DNA of 64,000 nt. Origin: an uncultured Bacteroidales bacterium. GTDB taxonomy: Bacteria; Bacteroidota; Bacteroidia; Bacteroidales; UBA11471. The stretch's first letter is position 1. The number at the start of each line of letters is the position of its first letter. A program made the translations under genes and the position numbers. This document shows positions 17,092-25,565 of this stretch, in pieces. The stretch spans positions 159,297-223,296 of the forward strand of contig CANQQA010000002.1 of assembly GCA_947625885.1 (NCBI GenBank), read 5' to 3'. The notes under the pieces are model-generated. The model was not told where the DNA came from and did no database searches. It was given only the letters and a program-made list of their open reading frames with translations.

Positions 17092-18329
17092 TGGCTATGA
17101 ATTTGAGAGACTTGTTTAGAACGAGTGCTGCAAAGACAGATACGACAGAGGCAGCAATACCCGTAAATCCCAATGAAAAAAGAGCAGACGAAACCTATCA
17201 GCATTGGGGAAAGAGAGTTTGCGCGTTTGTCGATGGGTCTAGTATTTCGCTCAAACCGTTTTTGCACAATGTATATATTTGCAATTACAAAAAGCAGCTT
17301 GAAGATGTAAAAGGACAAGAAGAGGAACGAGAAAAAATACGAAAAGAGATAGAAGAGAAACAAAACGACCTCGAATTGCAAAACAAATGGTTAGATGAAT
17401 GTAGGAAGAAGCAGATAACGGCGAAAGAGACAATAAAAGCTCTCCAAAATGAAAAAAATGAATTGAGAAATAGAAAATATGAAGAAAATAAAGAAGCCAG
17501 AATCAAGTTAATAGTCGGGTTGGGTATCGTGCTGCTGCTTACAGCCTATCTGTTTCTGTTTTATAGTTCTACGTTTTATTCTGCATTTTTTAGAAGTACA
17601 GATGCCAGCATAGATTTAATGGGACTCATGTTCGATCCACAGGCTTTGAGTCAAGCCCTGAAAAGCGGCATTCCCGAATTGTGTTTCGTATTATTGGCTC
17701 CGGTTATCTTTATAGGGCTGGGGTTCAGCCTTCATTTTTTCTCAATACAAAAATCGGCATGGAAATATTTGAAAATGGCGGCTATCGTTGCTATTACGTT
17801 CGTCTTCGATGCGATACTTGCTTATAAGATAGGAGAATATATGTATAATCTGAAAAGAATGTACGATGATATTCCTCCGTTTACTCTTTCCGATGCTGTG
17901 GTAGACATCAATACATGGGCAGTCATTTTTTGCGGATTTGTCGTCTATATTATTTGGGGTATCGTGTTCGATATGACGATGACAGCATATAACGAACTCG
18001 ATATGAACAAAATTATGATCAGAGCCATAGACAAACAAATAACAGATCTCGATGGAGATATAAAGACAGAAGCAACAGCAGAAGGAAACATAAGAAATCA
18101 GATAGCGGCAATTACCCGCGAAATCGGGAAATTAAGGGTGTCGTTGGAGGGAAAGGTTATAATCAGCATCGCCGAGATTCAGACGGCAATGTCCGAATTT
18201 TTTACGGGTTGGACAATGATGCTGGGAATACTTGGAAAAGGTGCTGCGATAGGGAATGAGGCGAATACTATTTTTGCCGACACAGTTGCTATATTGTTAG
18301 ATAACCCTAAAATTATAGATGAAAAATGA
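17091..18329 (+). CDS. Coiled-coil polytopic membrane protein, unknown function
   Basis: A 412-aa protein of no family that I recognise. Residues 65-140 are charged and heptad-like (EEEREKIRKEIEEKQ and following), which predicts a cytoplasmic coiled coil. Four hydrophobic segments follow near 140-160, 196-218, 229-246 and 275-297. A second charged helical stretch spans about 305-355 and a short hydrophobic tail follows. The ATG at 17091 overlaps the TerB stop, and the stop at 18327-18329 overlaps the start of the lipoprotein gene. The overlaps argue that the three proteins work together, with this one bridging the cytoplasm and the envelope. Confidence 0.8.
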   Translation: MAMNLRDLFRTSAAKTDTTEAAIPVNPNEKRADETYQHWGKRVCAFVDGSSISLKPFLHNVYICNYKKQLEDVKGQEEEREKIRKEIEEKQNDLELQNKWLDECRKKQITAKETIKALQNEKNELRNRKYEENKEARIKLIVGLGIVLLLTAYLFLFYSSTFYSAFFRSTDASIDLMGLMFDPQALSQALKSGIPELCFVLLAPVIFIGLGFSLHFFSIQKSAWKYLKMAAIVAITFVFDAILAYKIGEYMYNLKRMYDDIPPFTLSDAVVDINTWAVIFCGFVVYIIWGIVFDMTMTAYNELDMNKIMIRAIDKQITDLDGDIKTEATAEGNIRNQIAAITREIGKLRVSLEGKVIISIAEIQTAMSEFFTGWTMMLGILGKGAAIGNEANTIFADTVAILLDNPKIIDEK

Positions 18330-19168
18330 TGAAAACAAAATTGATTAAAGCTGCCATTTGCTTGTGTATGGTTTTGGTCGGCTGTACAGGTACGGGACAG
18401 AAAAACGATAATGGGAACAGCTCACCGTCGGGTACGCCTGTTTCAAAGCCGCTTAATATTTCAATATATATCGATCTGTCCGACCGCATCAAACAACCGC
18501 AGCAAGTAGAACGCGATTTGGCGATTGTCGATTATCTGACCGATTATTTCCGACAAGAGACATTAACTCCTAAAATATTGAAGAGCAAAAACAATATGAA
18601 AGTCTTTTTTTCTCCGGCGCCGGATAGCCCGGATATTTCGATGCTTGCCGACAGTTTGTGTGTAGATATAACGAAATATCAAGGCGTGGAGAAGAAAAAT
18701 ACCTTGTTGGCAATGAAAACAAGATTCCACACGAATTTACAATCCATATATGAAAAGACAATAAAACAAGGCAAGTGGGTGGGGTGTGATATATGGGATT
18801 TTTTCAGCAATAAAGATGTGGATCGTCTCTGCATTCGTAGTGGTTTCAGAAATATTCTCATCATTCTTACCGATGGATATTTGTATCATAAAGGAGATAT
18901 GCTGAAAGAGGGTAATGCTTATTCCTATGTCTTGCCGCAAACTTTGGAAAATCCGAATTCATCATTGATTGTGAAGCGAACAGGGCTTGATTCGTTGGAA
19001 GTAAGAATCCTTGAAATAAATCCGAAGGATATTAAAAAACAGCCCAAAATGGTCGAAGTATTGGAAAATTGGTTGAAGGGCATGGGCGTGAAAGCAGAAA
19101 ATATGACCGTTTATCATACGGATCTTCCTACCCATACTCGGACGGTAATAGAGAACTTTCTTAGGTGA
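18329..19168 (+). CDS. Lipoprotein with a vWA-like domain
   Basis: A 279-aa protein with signal peptide and lipobox LVGC (Cys19), a short Ser/Gly/Asn linker, then a domain that looks like von Willebrand factor A. A first strand SIYIDLSDR carries a MIDAS-like DxSxR near residue 50, with Arg where Ser is usual. A later strand NILIILTDG (about 175-183) supplies the acidic loop. ATG choices at 18326 and 18329 both overlap the upstream stop, and the second is used here. It is probably tethered to a membrane facing the periplasm. No function is known, and the gene order suggests a partner of the TerB and membrane proteins. Confidence 0.72.
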   Translation: MKTKLIKAAICLCMVLVGCTGTGQKNDNGNSSPSGTPVSKPLNISIYIDLSDRIKQPQQVERDLAIVDYLTDYFRQETLTPKILKSKNNMKVFFSPAPDSPDISMLADSLCVDITKYQGVEKKNTLLAMKTRFHTNLQSIYEKTIKQGKWVGCDIWDFFSNKDVDRLCIRSGFRNILIILTDGYLYHKGDMLKEGNAYSYVLPQTLENPNSSLIVKRTGLDSLEVRILEINPKDIKKQPKMVEVLENWLKGMGVKAENMTVYHTDLPTHTRTVIENFLR

Positions 19169-19198
19169 TGTTGCGTCGCATTTGTTTCGTGGAGCCGT

Positions 19199-19229
19199 TT
19201 TGATATTTCTGCAAAAATAGGCATCTTTG
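19199..19229 (+). promoter_or_regulatory. Predicted promoter of the DUF2027 gene
   Basis: TTTG at 19199-19202, 19 nt, then CATCTTTG at 19222-19229, one base off TAnnTTTG. The start codon is 22 bp downstream. The right 18-bp repeat lies inside the spacer. Confidence 0.6.
19203..19220 (+). repeat. Right copy of 18-bp direct repeat bracketing the TerB module
   Basis: Identical to 16487-16504, same orientation, 2,716 bp apart. Here it fills the spacer of the DUF2027 promoter. Confidence 0.7.
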
Positions 19230-19250
19230 CAGGATAAATCAAAAAAGACC

Positions 19251-20333
19251 ATGATAAAGATTGGAGACAAGGTGCGATTTCTGAATGCCGTAGGCGGGGG
19301 CGTGGTGCGCCGCATCGACCGCGACATCGTTTTTGTGGAGGAGGAAGACGGTTTTGAAACGCCGATTCTCGCCCGTGAATGCGTAGTGATAGAGGAGGGC
19401 AGGGTGCAGGACAAGGGTGTGCCGCCCGTCGGCAAAGACGAGGAGCCGCGCCGGCACGGCGGGTCGCCCAAACAGCCGGCAGCCCCGCAACCCGACGATG
19501 AGGACGAGGAAATGAAGTTTCCCGTCGAGGAAACCCGTGAAGGCGAGCGGCTCAGCCTCTACCTCGCATTTGTGCCCGAAGATACCGCACGGCTCGACAA
19601 AACGACGTTCGATGCCTATCTGATAAACGACAGCAACTATTATCTCGACTATATCTGCCTTTCCCGCTGCGACGACGGCGGCTGGCAGCTGCGCAGCCGC
19701 GGCACGGCGGAACCGAACATACAGGTGCGTCTGGAAACTTTCGACCGCGAGACGCTCGGCGAGTGGGAGCATCTTTCGGTGCAAGCCGTTGCCTACAAGC
19801 GGGGTAAAAATTTCGAATGCAAAGAACCGGTGTCGGTATCGCTGCATATCGACCCCGTGAAATTCTATAAACTGCACACTTTCGGCACGAACGAATTTTT
19901 CGATGAAATGGCGTGGGTGCTGCCGCTTGTGGAGCGGGATTTGCCGATGAAATCGCTGCATATCGACGCACAGACGCTGGCGCGGGCTATGCACGAGAAA
20001 CACGACGACGCTCCTGTGCGCCGATCGGAACCCCGCAAGCAATCCCGCAACGAAATCGTGGAGGTCGATCTCCACATTCACGAACTGGTCGATACGACCG
20101 CCGGCATGAGCAACGGCGATATGCTGCAACTGCAATTGCAGACTTTCCGCGATACGCTCGAACAACATAAGGGCGAGAAAGGTCGCAAAATCGTATTCAT
20201 ACACGGAAAAGGCGACGGCGTACTGCGGCGCGCCATTCTCGACGAGTTGCAGCGTCGCTACAAGCACTACGACTATCAGGACGCCTCGTTTCGCGAATAC
20301 GGATTCGGCGCCACGCAGGTTACGATACGGTAA
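19251..20333 (+). CDS. DUF2027 / Smr-domain protein
   Basis: A 360-aa cytosolic protein. The N-terminus (IKIGDKVRFLNAVGGGVVRRI) is an SH3-like DUF2027 segment related to the KOW-type region of MutS2. A Pro/Asp/Glu-rich linker follows, then a central beta-rich domain (about 95-230). A C-terminal Smr domain begins VEVDLHIHELVD, with HGKGDGVLRRAI near residue 325 and ends YGFGATQVTIR. Smr domains nick or bind branched nucleic acid or RNA. The DxH and HGxGxG motifs look intact. The ATG at 19251 is fixed by the promoter, although the frame is open to 19227. It is monocistronic and convergent with cobB, leaving only 24 bp between stops. Confidence 0.85.
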   Translation: MIKIGDKVRFLNAVGGGVVRRIDRDIVFVEEEDGFETPILARECVVIEEGRVQDKGVPPVGKDEEPRRHGGSPKQPAAPQPDDEDEEMKFPVEETREGERLSLYLAFVPEDTARLDKTTFDAYLINDSNYYLDYICLSRCDDGGWQLRSRGTAEPNIQVRLETFDRETLGEWEHLSVQAVAYKRGKNFECKEPVSVSLHIDPVKFYKLHTFGTNEFFDEMAWVLPLVERDLPMKSLHIDAQTLARAMHEKHDDAPVRRSEPRKQSRNEIVEVDLHIHELVDTTAGMSNGDMLQLQLQTFRDTLEQHKGEKGRKIVFIHGKGDGVLRRAILDELQRRYKHYDYQDASFREYGFGATQVTIR

Positions 20334-20357
20334 CGGCGATCGTCGCCATGCCGTCGG

Positions 20358-21059
20358 TTATTTGTATTCTTGCAGCAGGGCGGTAAGCTCTTTCACCCCT
20401 TCGCTCGCCCCTTTGGCGATGACGTGCGTTATCCGACCGCTCACGTCGTTTACGGGGTTGGGGTCGATGAGGAATGCCGGCACGCCGGAGCGTATGTAGC
20501 GCAACAGCCCTGCGGCGGGATAGACATTCAGCGACGTGCCGATGACGACGAAAATATCGGCTTTCTCCACCTCCTCGATGGCATCTTCGATCAAAGGTAC
20601 GGCTTCGCCGAACCATACGATGTGCGGACGCAGCTGCGACCCTTTTTCGCAAAGGTCGCCGAGTTTGGTATCCAAGTGGTCGGGCGCGACGTCGTAAACC
20701 AGACTGTCATCGACCGACGAGCGCACTTTCATCAACTCCCCGTGCAGGTGTATGACGTTTCGGCTTCCGGCGGCTTCGTGCAGATTATCCACGTTTTGCG
20801 TGATGATGCGCACATCGAAATCGTTTTCGAGAGCAACAAGCCCCCGATGTCCGTCGTTGGGCGATACGTTCATCAATTCCCGCCGGCGGGAGTTGTAGAA
20901 GTCCAATACCTGCTGCGGGTTGCGCGCCCACCCTTCGGGCGTTGCCACCTCTTCGACACGGTAGCCCGACCAGAGTCCGTTGCTTCCGCGAAAAACCGCC
21001 AAGCCGCTTTCCGCGCTCATGCCTGCGCCCGTGAGGACGACCAAATGTTTTTTATCCAT
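20358..21059 (-). CDS. cobB: Sirtuin NAD-dependent deacylase lacking the zinc cysteines
   Basis: A 233-aa SIR2 deacylase. NAD-binding motifs are present: LTGAGMSAESGL (9-20), FRG, TQNVDNLHEAAGS, the catalytic HLHGEL, RPHIVWFGE and GTSLNVYPAAGL. Sirtuins normally have two CxxC pairs for a structural zinc between HGEL and RPHIVWFGE. Here that stretch has a single Cys (DLCEKG) and none of the pairs. The enzyme should still bind NAD and acyl-lysine, but its small domain must fold without zinc, as in some bacterial class III and class U sirtuins. It is monocistronic. Confidence 0.92.
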   Translation of the reverse strand: MDKKHLVVLTGAGMSAESGLAVFRGSNGLWSGYRVEEVATPEGWARNPQQVLDFYNSRRRELMNVSPNDGHRGLVALENDFDVRIITQNVDNLHEAAGSRNVIHLHGELMKVRSSVDDSLVYDVAPDHLDTKLGDLCEKGSQLRPHIVWFGEAVPLIEDAIEEVEKADIFVVIGTSLNVYPAAGLLRYIRSGVPAFLIDPNPVNDVSGRITHVIAKGASEGVKELTALLQEYK

Positions 21060-21201
21060 GGTGAAATGTGTTTTTGCGACGTTTCCTGCAAAATTAGAAA
21101 TTTTTTTGTGTCAAAAAAGAAATCTCTGCAATAAAAACCGTATCTTCGCCTCGCTTTTCACGGAAATGTGAAAGTTTCCAATAAAATCATAACTTACGGA
21201 T

Positions 21202-21786
21202 ATGGATAAATTAAGTTACGCTTTGGGTTTGAGCATGGGCAACAACTTCAAATCGTCGGGCATCGCAGCATTGTCGGTCGATGATTTTGCGCGCGGCGTG
21301 CAAGCTGTTTATGAAAATGCGAAACCTGAAATGACCTACGACGAAGCCAAGCAAATCGTGAACGACTATTTCACCCGTTTGCAGCAGGAGGTTGAGGAGC
21401 GTAATTTGCGTGCCGGAGAAGCCTTTTTGGCAGAAAACAAAAAGCGTGCCGGCGTGGTAACGCTGCCCAGCGGATTGCAGTACGAAGTGCTGACGGAGGG
21501 CAAGGGACGTCGTCCGTCGGCAACCGACCGCGTGCAGTGCCATTATCACGGCACGCTTATCGACGGCACGGTGTTCGACAGCTCCGTGCAGCGGGGCACG
21601 CCTGCCGTGTTCGGCGTCAATCAGGTGATACCCGGCTGGGTGGAGGCGTTGCAACTCATGCCCGAAGGCTCACGTTGGAAACTTTATATTCCCTCTGAAC
21701 TCGCATACGGAAAACGGGGTGCCGGAGGCAGCATTGCCCCCAACAGCGCACTCGTTTTTGAAGTGGAACTCATAAAAATCATTTAA
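21202..21786 (+). CDS. FKBP-type peptidyl-prolyl isomerase, cytosolic
   Basis: A 194-aa FklB/FkpA-like isomerase without a signal peptide. The N-terminal helical dimerisation part starts LSYALGLSMGNNFKSSG and runs to about residue 85. The FKBP domain then covers LPSGLQYEVLTEGKG, VQCHYHGTLIDGTVFDSS, VIPGWVEALQLMPEGSRWKLYIPSELAYG and NSALVFEVELI. The active-site aromatic and acidic residues (Tyr, Phe-Asp, Trp, Tyr) are present. A lipoprotein paralogue follows 10 bp later, so the two form an operon with one cytosolic and one exported isomerase. Confidence 0.95.
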   Translation: MDKLSYALGLSMGNNFKSSGIAALSVDDFARGVQAVYENAKPEMTYDEAKQIVNDYFTRLQQEVEERNLRAGEAFLAENKKRAGVVTLPSGLQYEVLTEGKGRRPSATDRVQCHYHGTLIDGTVFDSSVQRGTPAVFGVNQVIPGWVEALQLMPEGSRWKLYIPSELAYGKRGAGGSIAPNSALVFEVELIKII

Positions 21787-21796
21787 TCATAAAACG

Positions 21797-22636
21797 ATGA
21801 AAAAAATTGTAATCAGTTTGGCGGCAGCCTTGTCATTTGCCGCCGTATCGTGCGACTCTTGCAAGTCGGTCAAGGAATTGAACAGCGAAACCGATTCGTT
21901 GTCTTATGCATTCGGTATTTTAGCCGGTGGCGATGTATTGAACGGCGTGCAGCGCATGGACCCGGCTGTGGATATGGCTCAATTCTTCAAAGGAGCAAAA
22001 GAGGGATTGAAAGGCGATTCCACCAAATTTTCGTACGAATTGGGCTACTCCTTTGCGCTCTCCATGAAACAACAAATGGAAAAAATGTACAAGCAATTGG
22101 ATATAACCGTCGATAAAGGCATCTTCATGGCAGCCCTTTGCGCTGCTGTGGATAAGGATTCCACCGCATTGATGAACGAGATGGTTGCCCAAGTTGCATG
22201 GCAGTCGATTTTGACCGCTGCCGATGAAAGAAAAATGGCTTCGTCGCCGGAAGCAATTCAGAACAAAGCCGACGGTGAAGCCTTCTTGGCTGCCAAAGCA
22301 AAGGAAGAAGGAATTGTTGCCACCCCCAGCGGACTGCTCTACAAAGTACAGAAAGCCGGCAAGGGCGAAGCTGCCAAAATGGGAGATAAGGTAAAGGTGA
22401 ATTACAAAGGCACGCTGGCTGACGGTACCCAGTTCGACGCCAACGATAATGTGCAGATGACCGTCGGTCAGATGGTACCCGGATTCAACGAAGCTCTCAT
22501 GCTGATGTCGCCCGGGGCAAAATATACGATATACATTCCTTCGGAGTTGGGATATGGCGTGCGCGGTCGCGGAGCCCTTATTCCCACCAATTCGGTTCTT
22601 GTTTTCGATGTGGAATTGTTGGAAATCGTAAAATAA
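21797..22636 (+). CDS. FKBP-type peptidyl-prolyl isomerase, lipoprotein
   Basis: A 279-aa exported paralogue of the preceding gene. The signal peptide ends in the lipobox AVSC (Cys19). The FkpA-N-like helical region has DSLSYAFGILAGGD, and the C-terminal FKBP domain has TPSGLLYKVQKAGKG, VKVNYKGTLADGTQFD, MVPGFNEALMLMSPGAKYTIYIPSELGYG and VFDVELLEIV. It probably acts as a periplasmic folding catalyst and chaperone for outer-membrane proteins. A terminator at 22664 closes the two-gene unit. Confidence 0.94.
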   Translation: MKKIVISLAAALSFAAVSCDSCKSVKELNSETDSLSYAFGILAGGDVLNGVQRMDPAVDMAQFFKGAKEGLKGDSTKFSYELGYSFALSMKQQMEKMYKQLDITVDKGIFMAALCAAVDKDSTALMNEMVAQVAWQSILTAADERKMASSPEAIQNKADGEAFLAAKAKEEGIVATPSGLLYKVQKAGKGEAAKMGDKVKVNYKGTLADGTQFDANDNVQMTVGQMVPGFNEALMLMSPGAKYTIYIPSELGYGVRGRGALIPTNSVLVFDVELLEIVK

Positions 22637-22663
22637 CAAATAACAGATAGTTATTATTTATGA

Positions 22664-22700
22664 AGAAAGGTTCGGGATTTATTTCGAACCTTTCTTTTTT
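22664..22700 (+). terminator. Terminator after the FKBP pair
   Basis: An 11-bp perfect stem (22664-22674 with 22685-22695) with a 10-nt loop, followed by a T run. It lies 28 bp after the stop of the lipoprotein FKBP. Confidence 0.9.
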
Positions 22701-22785
22701 TGAAAAGAATTTTTATCAAAAAGAAATTTTAGAGAAAATATACATTATTTCACTATTTGAATGAACAACAATATCAAAAAAAGAG

Positions 22786-22793
22786 TATTTTTG
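22786..22793 (+). promoter_or_regulatory. Putative -7 box for the Lrp-type regulator
   Basis: TATTTTTG, 31 bp upstream of the ATG at 22825. The nearest TTTG (22756-22759) is 26 nt away, longer than the usual 19-21. Confidence 0.45.
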
Positions 22794-22824
22794 CTTTACC
22801 AAAAACAGAACTAAAACCGATATT

Positions 22825-23292
22825 ATGGAGAAGATTGATAATCTTGACCGTCAAATCCTCGAAATCATCATGCGCAATGCACGTATTCCGTCGAAAGATG
22901 TAGCAGCCAAATGCGGCGTTTCGCGTGCAGCCATACACCAACGCATACAGCGATTGATTGATATGAATGTGATTGTCGGCTCCGGCTATCACGTCAATCC
23001 CAAGATTCTGGGGTATCGTACGTGTACTTATATTGGAGTCCGTCTTGAAAAAGGCTCCATGTACAAAGATGTCGTGCCTGAGCTGTCGAAGATTCCCGAA
23101 GTAGTGGAATGCCATTTCACCACCGGTCCCTACACGATGCTCTGCAAGCTCTATGCCCGCGACAACGAACATCTGATGCAGTTGATAAACGACCATGTAC
23201 AGCAGATTCCGGGTGTCGTATCGACCGAAACCCTCATATCGCTCGATCAAAGCCTCAACAGGGAAATTCCTATCAATAAGCCGGAAGAGTAA
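22825..23292 (+). CDS. Lrp/AsnC family transcriptional regulator
   Basis: A 155-aa feast/famine regulator. The N-terminal helix-turn-helix reads IDNLDRQILEIIMRNARIPSKDVAAKCGVSRAAIHQRIQRL in consecutive helices (3-46). The RAM/effector domain follows, with CTYIGVRLEKGS and VVECHFTTGPYTMLCKLYARDNEHLM. It normally forms octameric discs that sense amino acids. No target is evident from the neighbours, since the gene is monocistronic and has its own terminator. Confidence 0.95.
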   Translation: MEKIDNLDRQILEIIMRNARIPSKDVAAKCGVSRAAIHQRIQRLIDMNVIVGSGYHVNPKILGYRTCTYIGVRLEKGSMYKDVVPELSKIPEVVECHFTTGPYTMLCKLYARDNEHLMQLINDHVQQIPGVVSTETLISLDQSLNREIPINKPEE

Positions 23293-23309
23293 GGCGTATG
23301 TGTCGCTAT

Positions 23310-23347
23310 AAAAATCCGTCCTTTTGCAAGAACGGATTTTTTCTTTT
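23310..23347 (+). terminator. Terminator after the Lrp-type regulator
   Basis: A 10-bp stem AAAAATCCGT/ACGGATTTTT (23310-23319 with 23332-23341) followed by a T-rich stretch. The A/T composition on both sides would also let it serve the convergent ribF transcript. Confidence 0.82.
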
Positions 23348-23358
23348 CTCAACACACC

Positions 23359-24282
23359 TTAGAACAGAATGCCGAGCGCTTTTTCTCGGTCGTGCAGCAG
23401 CTGCATGCGCAGCGACTCTATATTGTCCATGTGGTATTCCGGTCGCAGGAACTCCACAAATTCTATGCGGAGTCGCTGCCCGTAGAGCGAGCCGTTGAAA
23501 TCGAACAGATGCGCTTCGATGTTTTTCACCCGACTGTCGGGCGTAACGGTGGGGTGTGTCCCCACGTTCAACATACCGCCGTATTCTTTGCCGTCGTCGA
23601 GCCACACCCGTACGGCGTATGCCCCGTTGGCGGGAATTATCTTGTCGGCACACGCAGGAACGATATTGGCGGTCGGAAATCCGATGCGCCGACCGAGTTG
23701 CTGCCCTTCCACAACGGTACCTTCCAGACGATATGGGTAGGAGAGCAGGTGGGCGGCTTCACGCACCTCTCCGCTGCCGAGCAGCCGGCGTATGACGGAA
23801 GAACTTGCTTTGCACCCGTCGGGCATATAGGCTGCCGATTGCGATACCGTAACGCCGAGTCTCTCACCGTAACGGCGGTAATCGTCGGACGTGTCGCTGC
23901 TGTTGTGCCCAAACCGATGGTCGTATCCCATTGTCAGATGCTGTACGCTGTAACGTTCGTGTATCAGTGCCATGAAATCGTATGCCGACAAGCCGGCGAC
24001 GACAGGGGTGAAATCGAGCAGTATGCAGAAGTCGATACCGGTTGCGGCGAGCAATGCCATTCGTTCTTCGGTCGTGGTGAGCAGCGGCATATGCTCGTGT
24101 GTCAGTACGGTTTTCGGGTGTTCGCGGAAAGTGATGATTCCCGATGCCAGTCCTTTTTCGGCGGCAGCGGTCTGCACGTCGGCAAGCAGGGCGCGATGCC
24201 CCGCGTGTACCCCGTCGAAAAATCCGATGGTGGCTGCCAATCCTTTTTCCGGACGGAACGGTAGAGATTCGATAATTTGCAT
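23359..24282 (-). CDS. ribF: Bifunctional riboflavin kinase / FAD synthetase
   Basis: Makes FMN from riboflavin and then FAD. The length of 307 aa is typical. The N-terminal nucleotidyltransferase domain has GFFDGVHAGH (20-29), with the HxGH-like site, and GYDHRFGHNSSD. The C-terminal riboflavin kinase domain has GRRIGFPTANI and the end motifs NVGTHPTV and EAHLFDFNGSLYGQ. The frame is open to 24312, but the ATG at 24282 (MQIIESLPFRPEKG) starts the conserved region and is preferred. It is a single gene, convergent with lrp and divergent from mscL. Confidence 0.96.
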   Translation of the reverse strand: MQIIESLPFRPEKGLAATIGFFDGVHAGHRALLADVQTAAAEKGLASGIITFREHPKTVLTHEHMPLLTTTEERMALLAATGIDFCILLDFTPVVAGLSAYDFMALIHERYSVQHLTMGYDHRFGHNSSDTSDDYRRYGERLGVTVSQSAAYMPDGCKASSSVIRRLLGSGEVREAAHLLSYPYRLEGTVVEGQQLGRRIGFPTANIVPACADKIIPANGAYAVRVWLDDGKEYGGMLNVGTHPTVTPDSRVKNIEAHLFDFNGSLYGQRLRIEFVEFLRPEYHMDNIESLRMQLLHDREKALGILF

Positions 24283-24412
24283 GGTGTCGTTCAAGTCGGA
24301 ACAAAAATACATAAACTTTTACATTTCTACCGATACACGACGGCGGATTAACGTTTATTTTTCCGATAGCGTGTTCTTGCTGCGAATAATGACTGCTATC
24401 ATAAGCGATAAA

Positions 24413-24444
24413 TTTGTTTTTTACATATAAAACATATATTTTTG
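24413..24444 (+). promoter_or_regulatory. Predicted mscL promoter
   Basis: TTTG at 24413-24416, 20 nt, then TATTTTTG at 24437-24444, matching the Bacteroidota consensus. The ATG is 25 bp downstream. Confidence 0.72.
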
Positions 24445-24469
24445 CAAACAAATTAAAAATATATGTGCT

Positions 24470-24901
24470 ATGAAAATGCTTCAGGAATTTAAGGAATTTG
24501 CCATGCGTGGCAATGTGGTCGATATGGCAGTCGGTGTTATCATCGGCGGTGCATTCGGCAAAATCGTTTCTTCGTTGGTTGCCGACGTTGTCATGCCGCT
24601 TATCGGTATTTTGATTGGCGGTATTGATTTTACGTCTTTGAAATGGACGTTCAAAGCTCCGGGTCTCGATTTGGCATCGCATGAAGTAACCGTGAACTAT
24701 GGAAACTTCATACAGGTAACGTTCGACTTTTTGGTAATCGCTTTCTCCATTTTCATGGTGATAAAACTCATCAACCGTTTTTCTGCGAAGAAGAAAGCTG
24801 CCGAAGAGGCTGCCGCTGCGGCTCCTGCTCCCGAACCTGTGGAACCCGACGATGTGAAGTTGCTGAAAGAAATTCGCGACCTCCTCAAAGAGAAAAAGTA
24901 A
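24470..24901 (+). CDS. mscL: Large-conductance mechanosensitive channel
   Basis: An inner-membrane emergency release valve that opens under high membrane tension. The length of 143 aa is standard. The N-terminal amphipathic helix and TM1 read [21 protein letters not shown], including the conserved pore-lining stretch. TM2 is [23 protein letters not shown] (about 82-104). A Pro/Ala-rich linker leads to the C-terminal helix [12 protein letters not shown]. It is monocistronic, with a clear promoter and terminator. Confidence 0.97.
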   Translation: MKMLQEFKEFAMRGNVVDMAVGVIIGGAFGKIVSSLVADVVMPLIGILIGGIDFTSLKWTFKAPGLDLASHEVTVNYGNFIQVTFDFLVIAFSIFMVIKLINRFSAKKKAAEEAAAAAPAPEPVEPDDVKLLKEIRDLLKEKK

Positions 24902-24922
24902 TTACAATAAATTTTATAAAGA

Positions 24923-24960
24923 AACGACCGACAGCACACAGTGCTGTCGGTCGTTCTTTT
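24923..24960 (+). terminator. Terminator after mscL
   Basis: A perfect 15-bp stem (24923-24937 with 24941-24955) and a 3-nt loop, followed by CTTTT. It probably also insulates the convergent lipoprotein gene at 24985. Confidence 0.92.
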
Positions 24961-24984
24961 ATCGGAATACCCGGTGCGATGTAT

Positions 24985-25539
24985 TTAGTTGGTTTTGCTG
25001 GTTTCGACGATCTTGTTTTTTTCTGCGTTTAAGTCAACCGTAAAAGAGGTACGATATAAGGGGCGCGATCCGACACTGGCGATTTTATCTTTTGCCGCGG
25101 TTGATGTAGTTCCGCCTTGTGTCATCGAGTCATCTTTATCTTTGCCGTCGGAGAGAAAGATTTTTGTTGTACGGGTGTAAGAATAGCCGATACCGTAACT
25201 ATCTTTTGTATATTCCACGCCCGTTTTGAGTGTACGTACTATTTGCAATGAAAAATCGCTCGGGAATTTTTCGCATGCAAAGCGCTTTTCCCATTTCCCC
25301 GTAACGGGTTCCGTTTGGGTATTGCCGGCAAAATCGGTATATTCGGCAGTCAGGTCGAATACTTCTAACTGATCGGTGTTCGGCTCGATCGAAAAGGTAT
25401 ATTCCACTTTCGTTATCGTTGACGATTCGGTAGGATTTTGGGGTTCATTATCTTTTTTGTCGTCGTCGCTGCATGAAGCGGCACCCAAACCGAGCAATGC
25501 TATGGCACAGCCTAATAGAAATGTTTTTGTAGTTTTCAT
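24985..25539 (-). CDS. Predicted lipoprotein, paralogue A of a tandem pair
   Basis: A 184-aa secreted lipoprotein. The signal MKTTKTFLLGCAIAL is followed by the lipobox AASC (Cys23) and an acidic SDDDKKD linker. A beta-rich domain of unknown function follows, containing EVFDLTAEYTDFAGNTQTEPV and FSLQIVRTLKTGVEYTKD. It is clearly homologous to the next gene upstream, and the signal peptides are nearly identical. The recent tandem duplication suggests a surface or periplasmic protein under diversification. No family name is recognised. Confidence 0.8.
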   Translation of the reverse strand: MKTTKTFLLGCAIALLGLGAASCSDDDKKDNEPQNPTESSTITKVEYTFSIEPNTDQLEVFDLTAEYTDFAGNTQTEPVTGKWEKRFACEKFPSDFSLQIVRTLKTGVEYTKDSYGIGYSYTRTTKIFLSDGKDKDDSMTQGGTTSTAAKDKIASVGSRPLYRTSFTVDLNAEKNKIVETSKTN

Positions 25540-25565
25540 AATGTTTTTATAATAAATTTCCTAGA

